A DNA stretch of 5,025 nt from Sporosarcina sp. (lineage in GTDB: Bacteria > Bacillota > Bacilli > Bacillales_A > Planococcaceae): NCBI GenBank assembly GCA_029263945.1, contig JARIDM010000252.1, positions 1 to 5,025 of the forward strand. Reading direction: 5' to 3'. Made by a program: the position numbers and the translations under genes. The notes under the pieces are model-generated. The model did not search any database. It was given only the letters and a program-made list of their open reading frames with translations, and was not told where the DNA came from. Positions 1 to 4,822 of the stretch are shown piece by piece (position 1 is the first letter of the stretch; each line of letters opens with the position of its first letter).

Positions 1-339
1 AGGCTCGATCATATGGCATCGGCACTTCAAGTGCTATATAGATATCAAATGGCGAATCCGCATGTTGTAATGTCGATTCAAAACCAAACAAACTATTTGT
101 CCATGCTTAGCCCTAAAGAGCATACAATCGATGTCAATGAGCGCTATCCTTATGTTTCTTTGTTTCCGTTTAATGGACCTGTTTCTGGACTGACCTTGAA
201 AGGTTTCAAATATGAAACCGATTATGAAACGCTTGAAATGGGCATGACGAAGTTTACAAGCAATGAACCACTTGCAAGTGTCTGTACTATCTCTTTCCAT
301 GATGGCATATGCTTAATGGTAAGGAGTTCAGATGCTTGA
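1..339 (+). CDS. thiN: Thiamine pyrophosphokinase (ThiN), C-terminal part, 5' end outside window
   Basis: Thiamine pyrophosphokinase transfers a pyrophosphate group from ATP to thiamine to make the cofactor thiamine diphosphate in the cytoplasm. The reading frame is open from base 1, so the gene starts upstream; 112 residues are visible, roughly half of the usual ~210-residue protein. The fragment begins with RLDH, matching the family's G-G-R-x-D-H substrate-site motif, and continues into the C-terminal beta-sandwich thiamine-binding domain with the signature VSGLTLKGFKYE (about visible residues 62-73) and SNEPLASV (family: SNEF...). The internal ATG at base 13 is not a start, because the conserved motif lies in front of it. 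Position just before spoVM matches the B. subtilis order rpe-thiN-spoVM. The gene ends 13 bases before spoVM and probably shares its transcript. Identification is from recalled family motifs and synteny. Confidence 0.9.
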   Translation, partial: RLDHMASALQVLYRYQMANPHVVMSIQNQTNYLSMLSPKEHTIDVNERYPYVSLFPFNGPVSGLTLKGFKYETDYETLEMGMTKFTSNEPLASVCTISFHDGICLMVRSSDA

Positions 340-352
340 AAGGAGTGGTAGA

Positions 353-493
353 ATGCGTGTTTATACATTTACATTACCAAAATTCGTCAGCGGTTTTGTG
401 CGGAAGTGTATGGTTGTATTTCAGAAGCAAGACGTCGCGAAAACAACAAATAAGAAGAAAAAGAGGAAGAAAAATGAAAAAATGCCAGGCTGA
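353..493 (+). CDS. spoVM: Stage V sporulation protein M (SpoVM), with extended basic C-terminus
   Basis: SpoVM is a tiny amphipathic-helix protein that recognises the convex forespore membrane and anchors SpoIVA, the base layer of the spore coat; it is also known as an inhibitor and substrate of FtsH. This 46-residue frame begins MRVYTFTLPKFVSGFVRK, matching B. subtilis MKFYTIKLPKFLGGIVRA position by position: Tyr4, Thr5, Leu8, Pro9, Lys10, Phe11, Val16, Arg17 and Phe23 all coincide. Pro9 and the helix from about residue 11 to 23 are the functional core known for the family. A ribosome binding site AAAGGAG (339-345) lies 7 bases before the ATG. Position between thiN and rpmB is the classical one. 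Unlike the 26-residue B. subtilis protein, the frame continues past the equivalent of Asp26 with about 19 residues very rich in Lys/Arg (NKKKKRKKNEK), and its TGA stop lies in the terminator stem. Whether the tail is functional is unknown. Confidence 0.88.
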   Translation: MRVYTFTLPKFVSGFVRKCMVVFQKQDVAKTTNKKKKRKKNEKMPG

Positions 494-514
494 ATTTTCT
501 CAGCTTGGCATTTT
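479..514. terminator. Bidirectional Rho-independent terminator between spoVM and rpmB
   Basis: Arms 479-493 and 500-514 pair over 15 bases with one G-U wobble (488/505) and a six-base loop. The plus strand continues into TTTTAATTTT, and the minus strand ends its arm in a T-run followed by further T-rich sequence. It serves the convergent genes spoVM (plus) and rpmB (minus). The wobble is G-U on the plus-strand RNA but an A-C mismatch on the minus-strand RNA, so it folds slightly better for spoVM. The last codons and the TGA of spoVM form the left arm. Confidence 0.9.
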
Positions 515-525
515 AATTTTGAAGA

Positions 526-714
526 TTAGACACGTTGTACTTTACCTGATTTAAGAGCTCTTGCTGAAACCCATACGCGCTTCGGCTTTCCGTCAACTAA
601 AATGCGTACTTTTTGAAGGTTTGCACCCCATGTACGTCTTGTTGAGTTAAGTGCGTGAGAACGATTGTTTCCTGCACGAGCTTTACGACCAGTAATAACA
701 CATTGTTTAGACAT
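526..714 (-). CDS. rpmB: 50S ribosomal protein L28
   Basis: L28 is a small basic protein of the large ribosomal subunit. The 62-residue product starts MSKQCVITGRKARAGNNRSH and ends VSARALKSGKVQRV. It is the same length as B. subtilis L28 and nearly identical through AGNNRSHA, RTWGANLQKVRILV, GKPKRVWVSARALKSGKV. It has a single cysteine (Cys5), as in B. subtilis, so this is the form without the CxxC zinc pairs found in some L28 proteins. The open frame extends upstream to 807, but the start at 714 is chosen because of homologous length and a strong ribosome binding site, GAGGAGGT (minus strand, about 721-728), seven bases before the ATG. It is transcribed alone on the minus strand, convergent with spoVM and divergent from yloU, as in B. 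subtilis. Confidence 0.97.
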   Translation of the reverse strand: MSKQCVITGRKARAGNNRSHALNSTRRTWGANLQKVRILVDGKPKRVWVSARALKSGKVQRV

Positions 715-773
715 ATTTGTACCTCCTCGTAACTGAAGAATAAGCGATGCATTTCTTAATTTGCATACATCTA

Positions 774-802
774 AATTTATCATACTGAAGATGGGATTGC
801 AA
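774..802 (-). promoter_or_regulatory. Candidate SigA-type promoter of rpmB
   Basis: Read on the minus strand there is TTGCAA (802-797), a 17-base spacer, and TAAATT (779-774), with TGA immediately before the -10 box, which gives the extended -10 form TGnTAAATT. Transcription would start near 767, leaving a leader of about 50 bases before the rpmB ATG. The leader can form a weak 7-bp hairpin (GATGTAT / ATGCATC) ahead of the ribosome binding site. The -35 box sits inside the dyad ATGGG-N7-CCCAT (791-807). The assignment rests on box similarity and spacing only. Confidence 0.55.
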
Positions 803-873
803 CCCATTTAATTTGTCTTTCAAGTAAAACAGCTTTACATGTTCTTTTTATGCATGCACGTCTTAAGAATACG

Positions 874-916
874 AGTCCATCGCGTTCCAATTCGTGCACG
901 GTTATGGACTTTTTTT
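874..916 (+). terminator. Plus-strand hairpin with T7 run, terminator-like, no known gene upstream
   Basis: AGTCCAT (874-880) pairs exactly with ATGGACT (904-910). Inside it, CGCG (881-884) can continue the stem with CGTG (893-896, one wobble), leaving an eight-base loop and a seven-base bulge at 897-903. The stem runs directly into seven T residues (910-916). This has the shape of an intrinsic terminator for plus-strand transcripts, but the bulge weakens it. No gene on the plus strand is evident between spoVM's own terminator and this site. Confidence 0.45.
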
Positions 917-970
917 AGGACTTAAAGCTAAAACGAACTTGTTTTGGCTTTGAGTCCTAAATTTTCTTTT
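914..970 (+). terminator. Long 21-bp hairpin with T-rich tail, plus strand
   Basis: Arms 914-934 and 941-961 pair over 21 bases around the loop GAACTT, with two wobbles (923/952 and 929/946). Both are U-G pairs in plus-strand RNA but would be A-C mismatches in minus-strand RNA, which suggests the plus strand is the one that folds. The stem is followed by TTTTCTTTT (962-970), as in an intrinsic terminator. It lies about 50 bases before the candidate yloU promoter, so it cannot be part of a yloU transcript starting there. It may terminate an unrecognised small RNA, stop read-through into yloU-fakA, or be a leftover inverted repeat. Confidence 0.6.
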
Positions 971-1017
971 ATGAAATGAGCAGAACTTAAATTGCTTTCT
1001 TTTATTATGATGTCGAG

Positions 1018-1028
1018 TATAGTACAAT
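1018..1028 (+). promoter_or_regulatory. Weak candidate -10 region for the yloU-fakA operon
   Basis: Overlapping -10-like boxes TATAGT (1018-1023) and TACAAT (1023-1028) lie 36-46 bases before the yloU start codon. A possible -35 box TTGCTT (992-997) is 20 bases from the first and 25 from the second, longer than the usual 17, and no better -35 is present at the standard spacing. The location after the hairpins and before the gene is right for a promoter, but the sequence evidence is modest. Confidence 0.35.
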
Positions 1029-1063
1029 AGGGTGAATGAAAAAAGATGCGGAGGGATACATCT

Positions 1064-1426
1064 ATGTCAATCGAAGTGAAAAACGAATATGGTAAAATCG
1101 ATATTACGAATGATGTCATTGCCCAAATCGTTGGTGAAGCAACCATCGAGTGTTATGGAATCGTTGGGATGGCATCAAGACACCAAATTAGAGATGGCTT
1201 AACAGATATCCTAGGAAAAGAAAACTTTACACGTGGTGTGATTGTACGAAGTGTTGGGGAATCGACACATATCGATATGTATGTCATTATTGGTTACGGT
1301 ACAAAAATTTCGGAAGTTGCTTATCAAGTACAATCAAAAGTAAAATATACATTACAAAAAACAGCGGGCTTAAATGTGGATTCTATTAATATTTTTGTCC
1401 AGGGAGTCCGAGTGACGAACTTTTAA
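1064..1426 (+). CDS. yloU: Asp23/Gls24 family protein YloU
   Basis: This is a 120-residue Asp23/Gls24 (alkaline shock protein) family protein, the same length as B. subtilis YloU and collinear with it: MSIEVKNEYGKIDITNDVI, then ECYGIVGMASRHQIRDGLTDIL (about 29-50), KENFTRGV (52-59), HIDMYVIIGYGTKISEV (69-85) and the C-terminal INIFVQGVRV (109-117). The molecular role of YloU is not established; relatives such as staphylococcal Asp23 are linked to cell-envelope stress. There is no signal peptide or membrane segment. The frame opens at 1046, but the ATG at 1064 is chosen because it matches the homologous N-terminus and has GGAGGG (1050-1055) eight bases upstream. The gene ends 18 bases before fakA and is almost certainly co-transcribed with it, a pairing common in Firmicutes. 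Confidence 0.93.
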   Translation: MSIEVKNEYGKIDITNDVIAQIVGEATIECYGIVGMASRHQIRDGLTDILGKENFTRGVIVRSVGESTHIDMYVIIGYGTKISEVAYQVQSKVKYTLQKTAGLNVDSINIFVQGVRVTNF

Positions 1427-1444
1427 GAGGAGGAATATATAGGG

Positions 1445-3103
1445 ATGAAGGCTATAGATGGAATAAAATTTGCAGAAATGGTGAAACTCGGTGCTCATCA
1501 CCTTTATGAGAATGCCGACTACGTCGATTCATTAAACGTATTCCCAGTTCCAGATGGTGATACAGGTACAAATATGAATTTATCGATGACATCAGGCGCG
1601 AAAGAAATAGATGCACATACAGTATCGCATATCGGTGAAACAAGTAAGGCACTTTCAAAAGGATTATTAATGGGCGCACGCGGAAATTCTGGTGTTATTT
1701 TATCTCAGCTATTTCGTGGTTTTGGAAAAGCAATTGAAGAAGATGCAACAATTGACGGCAAACAATTTGCACATGCGCTAGAGTATGGCGTTCAAACGGC
1801 TTATAAGGCAGTGATGAAACCTGTCGAAGGAACAATTCTAACGGTTGCAAAAGATGCGGCAAATGCAGGTGTAGAAGTTTCAGCAGTGACAGATGATTTT
1901 ATAGAAGTAATGGAAGCCATTTTAGAAGAAGCAAAGGCATCCCTGAAAAGAACACCAGACTTACTGCCTGTTCTTAAAGAAGTTGGCGTTGTCGATAGTG
2001 GTGGGCAAGGGCTTGTATATGTTTACGAAGGCTTTTTAGCGAACCTAAAAGGCGAAGCGCTCCCTGAAAGAACAGACGATCAATCGATGTCTGAACTTGT
2101 GAATGCAGAACATCACAGAAGTGTTCAAGGTTTTATGAATACAGAAGATATTGAGTTCGGTTATTGTACAGAATTCATGGTGAAGTTCGAAGAGGATAAA
2201 CTGGAAGATCGTCCTTATGATGAAACGAAATTCCGTGAAGCGCTAAGCACTTTCGGTGACTCGCTACTCGTCATTTCAGATGAAGAAGTTGCAAAAGTAC
2301 ATATCCATTCGGAAGAACCAGGAGACGTCTTATCTTATAGTAAAAAATATGGATCACTGATTAATATTAAAATTGAAAATATGCGTCAACAACATTTAGA
2401 TATCGTAGGAGAAAATCCAAAACAACAAGCAAAAACGAAAGTGAAGCATCCTTACGCAATTGTCACAGTTGCCATGGGTTCAGGAATTGCAGATTTGTTA
2501 AGAAGTATAGGTGCATCTGCAGTAATTGAAGGCGGACAAACAATGAACCCTTCTACAGAAGACATTGTAAAAGCGATTGAAGATGTTGGTGCAGAACGCG
2601 TCCTCATTTTACCAAACAACAAGAATATTATTATGGCTGCCGAACAAGCCGCTGAGTTAATCGGCATTGAATCAGCTGTTGTGCCAACGAGAACGGTTCC
2701 AGAAGGACTTTCAGCGATTCTTGCCTTTAATCCAGAAGCTGATGTTGCTACAAATGCGACTGCGATGGCAGATGCTGCTTCTTATGTAAAAACGGCACAA
2801 GTCACACATGCGGTGAGAGATACGTCAATAGATGGTGTCAACATTAAAAAAGATGAATTTATGGGGATTGCTGATGGGAAGATTGTCACGACAAATGCTT
2901 CGCTACCGGAATTAACAACTTCATTATTAGACAAAGTCATTGATGAAGATTCAGAAATTATTACGATTTTATATGGTGAAGATGTGAGTGGAGCAGAAGC
3001 CAAAAAAATCGGAGAATATATAGAAAAGCACTTTGAACATGTTGAAGTTGAGTTATATAGTGGGGAACAACCATTATATCCGTATATCATTTCCGTTGAA
3101 TAA
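1445..3103 (+). CDS. fakA: Fatty acid kinase ATP-binding subunit FakA (YloV, DhaL/DAK2 domain)
   Basis: FakA uses ATP to phosphorylate fatty acids held by a partner protein FakB, giving acyl-phosphate for PlsX/PlsY phospholipid synthesis. The 552-residue product is almost the same length as B. subtilis YloV. The N-terminal DhaL-type kinase domain (about 1-200) shows the nucleotide/Mg motif NVFPVPDGDTGTNMN (31-45; Asp37 and Asp39 are the expected metal ligands), the glycine-rich LLMGARGNSGVILSQLFRG (74-92), VKPVEGTILTVAKDAA-like sequence (124-139) and VVDSGGQGL (182-190). The middle domain has Cys241 in FGYCTEF and His286/His288 in KVHIHSEEPG, which correspond to the zinc-site Cys and HxH reported for staphylococcal FakA. 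A linker (about 318-335) leads to the C-terminal domain, beginning YAIVTVAMGSGIADLL and containing VIEGGQTMNPST and LPNNKNI. All key residues are present. The ribosome binding site GAGGAGG (1427-1433) is 11 bases before the ATG, slightly long. No fakB is present in the window; it is normally encoded elsewhere. Confidence 0.95.
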   Translation: MKAIDGIKFAEMVKLGAHHLYENADYVDSLNVFPVPDGDTGTNMNLSMTSGAKEIDAHTVSHIGETSKALSKGLLMGARGNSGVILSQLFRGFGKAIEEDATIDGKQFAHALEYGVQTAYKAVMKPVEGTILTVAKDAANAGVEVSAVTDDFIEVMEAILEEAKASLKRTPDLLPVLKEVGVVDSGGQGLVYVYEGFLANLKGEALPERTDDQSMSELVNAEHHRSVQGFMNTEDIEFGYCTEFMVKFEEDKLEDRPYDETKFREALSTFGDSLLVISDEEVAKVHIHSEEPGDVLSYSKKYGSLINIKIENMRQQHLDIVGENPKQQAKTKVKHPYAIVTVAMGSGIADLLRSIGASAVIEGGQTMNPSTEDIVKAIEDVGAERVLILPNNKNIIMAAEQAAELIGIESAVVPTRTVPEGLSAILAFNPEADVATNATAMADAASYVKTAQVTHAVRDTSIDGVNIKKDEFMGIADGKIVTTNASLPELTTSLLDKVIDEDSEIITILYGEDVSGAEAKKIGEYIEKHFEHVEVELYSGEQPLYPYIISVE

Positions 3104-3113
3104 AAAATTGCTG

Positions 3114-3146
3114 AACAGTGCGTTTTAACACCGACGTGCTGTTTTT
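3114..3146 (+). terminator. Rho-independent terminator after fakA
   Basis: AACAGTGCG (3114-3122) pairs with CGTGCTGTT (3135-3143) over nine bases with two G-U wobbles and a 12-base loop. The stem runs into GTTTTTATTT, giving a U-tract from 3142. It starts 11 bases after the fakA stop and separates yloU-fakA from the sda genes. Because of the wobbles it would fold less well on the minus strand. Confidence 0.75.
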
Positions 3147-3149
3147 ATT

Positions 3150-3199
3150 TGCAAACATTGCACAGGTGAATATTTTTGTTCAAAACATGATTTTCATGT
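3150..3199. promoter_or_regulatory. Two short dyads around the sdaAB promoter, possible operator sites
   Basis: TGCAA-ACA-TTGCA (3150-3162) is a perfect 5-bp dyad about 14 bases upstream of the -35 box. ACATGA-TTT-TCATGT (3185-3199) is a perfect 6-bp dyad with a three-base spacer lying between the -35 and -10 boxes and touching the -10. Their positions are those expected for an activator site and a repressor site respectively, but short dyads are common in AT-rich DNA and I do not recognise either as a known regulator's box. Confidence 0.25.
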
Positions 3200-3204
3200 A
3201 AAAT
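3176..3204 (+). promoter_or_regulatory. Candidate SigA promoter of the sdaAB-sdaAA(-recG) operon
   Basis: TTGTTC (3176-3181), a 17-base spacer and TAAAAT (3199-3204) give a plausible vegetative promoter, with the start point near 3211 and a leader of about 27 bases before sdaAB. It follows directly on the fakA terminator, consistent with a separate transcription unit. The -10 is good (5 of 6); the -35 matches mainly in TTG. Confidence 0.5.
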
Positions 3205-3237
3205 AGGGGTAAGTCTTGTAACTTAGGAGGTAGACAG

Positions 3238-3900
3238 ATGAAATTTAGATCGGTTTTTGACATTATTGGTCCTGTTATGATTGGTCCTTCATCTTCGCAT
3301 ACGGCAGGCGCTGCACGAATAGGTCGTGTCGCAAGGACGTTATTTGGGAAACAACCAGAATGGGCACGCGTTCATTTATATGGTTCTTTTGCAGAAACTT
3401 ATAAAGGACACGGGTCAGATGTTGCGATTATCGGTGGCCTATTAGACTACGATACTTTTGATGAACGAATAAAGACGTCATTCGACGAAGCTGAAAAAGT
3501 GGGCTTGACGTTTGAATTTATACCAGAAGAAGAAGAGATGGATCATCCCAATACAGCAAAGATTGTAATTGGCGATAAAGACAGTGTGATGGAATTGACG
3601 GGCATTTCTATTGGCGGCGGCAAGATAGAAGTTGTTGAACTCAATGGATTTCCTTTGCGTTTATCAGGAAACTACCCAGCACTTTTAGTCGTTCACAACG
3701 ATCGACCAGGATTGATTGCAAGCGTTTCCAACGCACTGGCAAAGCAAGGTGTTAATATTGCGCATATGGAAGTCGGGAGAAAAGAAAAAGGTAAAATGGC
3801 TTTAATGGTTATTGAGGTAGATCACTTAATTGACGAGAGAATTATAGAAGAACTAAGAAGTTTGCCGCATATCACGCAAATTTCAACGATTGCAGAATAA
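3238..3900 (+). CDS. sdaAB: L-serine dehydratase, iron-sulfur-dependent, beta subunit
   Basis: Together with the alpha subunit this protein deaminates L-serine to pyruvate and ammonia in the cytoplasm. The 220-residue product opens with the beta-chain motif DIIGPVMIGPSSSHTAGAARIG (8-29), followed by YGSFAETYKGHGSD (48-61; the GHG[ST]D motif), HPNT (103-106) and SIGGGKIEV (124-132). The C-terminal region (about 148-220) is an ACT domain starting ALLVVHNDRPGLIASVSNALAKQGVNI-like sequence, expected to be a small-molecule-binding or interface module. Length equals that of B. subtilis SdaAB. The start is supported by AGGAGGT (3225-3231) six bases before the ATG. The alpha-subunit gene follows after 13 bases with its own ribosome binding site, so the two are co-translated in sequence. 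No truncation or missing motif is seen. Confidence 0.95.
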   Translation: MKFRSVFDIIGPVMIGPSSSHTAGAARIGRVARTLFGKQPEWARVHLYGSFAETYKGHGSDVAIIGGLLDYDTFDERIKTSFDEAEKVGLTFEFIPEEEEMDHPNTAKIVIGDKDSVMELTGISIGGGKIEVVELNGFPLRLSGNYPALLVVHNDRPGLIASVSNALAKQGVNIAHMEVGRKEKGKMALMVIEVDHLIDERIIEELRSLPHITQISTIAE

Positions 3901-3913
3901 GGAGGAAGTATGA

Positions 3914-4822
3914 ATGGATGTACTATTTAACTCTGTTAAAGCGTTAGTTGCGCTTGCAGAAAAAGAAAATAAACCGATCTCAGAAATTATGATCGCGCAG
4001 GAAATGATGGTGTCTAGACGTACGCGTGAAGAAGTCATTGGACAAATGGAAGAAAACTTAAAAGTCATGGAAGCTGCTGTTGAAAAAGGACTTGAAGGTG
4101 TTCAGTCAATGTCCGGCTTAACGGGTGGGGATGCAGTCCTCATTAGAAAGTATATGGAAAAAGGCGATACCTTATCGGGCAATTTAATATTGGATGCAGT
4201 GAGTAAGGCAGTCGCGACCAATGAAGTGAATGCGGCAATGGGAACGATTTGTGCAACGCCTACCGCAGGGGCTGCCGGGATTGTCCCAGGCACTTTGTTT
4301 GCAGTGAAAAATAAGTTAAATCCAACGAGAGCCCAAATGATTAACTATTTATTTACGACAGGGGCTTTTGGCTTTGTTGTAGCTAATAATGCCTCAATTT
4401 CCGGTGCAGCGGGTGGCTGTCAAGCAGAGACAGGTTCTGCAGCGGCAATGGCAGCGGCCGCAATTGTTGAAATGTCTGGCGGAACACCTCAGCAAAGTGC
4501 TGAAGGGTTTTCAATCGTGATGAAGAATATGCTTGGACTCGTTTGTGATCCTGTTGCAGGGTTGGTAGAAGTACCATGTGTTAAACGAAATGCGATGGGT
4601 GCTGCAAAAGCGCTTGTTGGGGCAGACATGGCACTTGCAGGTGTTGTGAGCCGTATTCCAACGGATGAAGTCATTGAAGCGATGCACAAGATTGGTCAGT
4701 CAATGCCTTCTGCTCTTCGGGAAACAGCAAAGGGTGGATTGGCTGCGACACCAACTGGCAAAGCGTTAGAAGCAAAAATATTCGGTGGGGAATCAGCAGG
4801 CCGTGACAATACAACTTCATGA
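3914..4822 (+). CDS. sdaAA: L-serine dehydratase, iron-sulfur-dependent, alpha subunit
   Basis: This is the catalytic subunit that carries the oxygen-sensitive [4Fe-4S] cluster used to activate the serine hydroxyl. The 302-residue product has the expected order of motifs: MSGLTGGDA (66-74), NAAMGTICATPTAGAAGIVPG (106-126), GAAGGCQAETGSAAAMAA (164-181), GLVCDPVAGLVEVPCVKRNA (208-227) and PSALRETAKGGLA (265-277). Cys169, Cys211 and Cys222 are at the positions of the three cluster-binding cysteines of the family; Cys113 is also conserved. The start at 3914 has GGAGG (3901-3905) eight bases upstream. A second ATG at 3910 is out of frame and encodes only six codons. The C-terminus ends in a short polar tail (GGESAGRDNTTS) whose codons overlap the start of recG by 20 bases in another frame. 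The single-chain fused form is not used here; this is the two-subunit type. Confidence 0.95.
   Translation: MDVLFNSVKALVALAEKENKPISEIMIAQEMMVSRRTREEVIGQMEENLKVMEAAVEKGLEGVQSMSGLTGGDAVLIRKYMEKGDTLSGNLILDAVSKAVATNEVNAAMGTICATPTAGAAGIVPGTLFAVKNKLNPTRAQMINYLFTTGAFGFVVANNASISGAAGGCQAETGSAAAMAAAAIVEMSGGTPQQSAEGFSIVMKNMLGLVCDPVAGLVEVPCVKRNAMGAAKALVGADMALAGVVSRIPTDEVIEAMHKIGQSMPSALRETAKGGLAATPTGKALEAKIFGGESAGRDNTTS

Larger units (their letters stand above)
715..1063. other. Divergent intergenic region between rpmB and yloU
   Basis: This 349-base stretch has no open frame I can support as a protein gene. It contains, from left to right: the rpmB leader (about 715-767), a candidate rpmB promoter on the minus strand (774-802) with a 17-base dyad over its -35 box, two consecutive plus-strand hairpins each followed by a T-rich run (874-916 and 914-970), and a weak candidate yloU promoter (around 1018-1028) with the yloU ribosome binding site at 1050-1055. 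No tRNA, T-box, or riboswitch motif was recognised. The two plus-strand hairpins are unexplained by the flanking genes. Confidence 0.7.

Noticed and set aside
284..313. Possible SigE promoter for spoVM (GTACTAT, 15 bases, CATATGCT) inside the end of thiN
   Set aside because: The position is sensible for a sporulation gene, but the boxes match the SigE consensus only partly and I cannot score them; not firm enough to list as a feature.
309..554. Plus-strand 81-codon open frame across thiN end, spoVM and the terminator
   Set aside because: It overlaps spoVM in another frame and runs through the terminator; spoVM itself fits the family exactly.
715..807. Upstream extension of the rpmB reading frame to an ATG at 807, giving a 93-residue protein
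   Set aside because: The conserved 62-residue L28 starts at 714 behind a strong ribosome binding site, and the extension covers the candidate promoter and leader.
874..1063. Riboswitch or T-box leader for yloU
   Set aside because: The hairpins lie upstream of the likely yloU promoter and I see no T-box sequence or known riboswitch core.
3170..3190. CodY-like box before sdaAB
   Set aside because: The A/T-rich sequence TATTTTTGTTCAAAACAT does not align with AATTTTCWGAAAATT at the required spacing.
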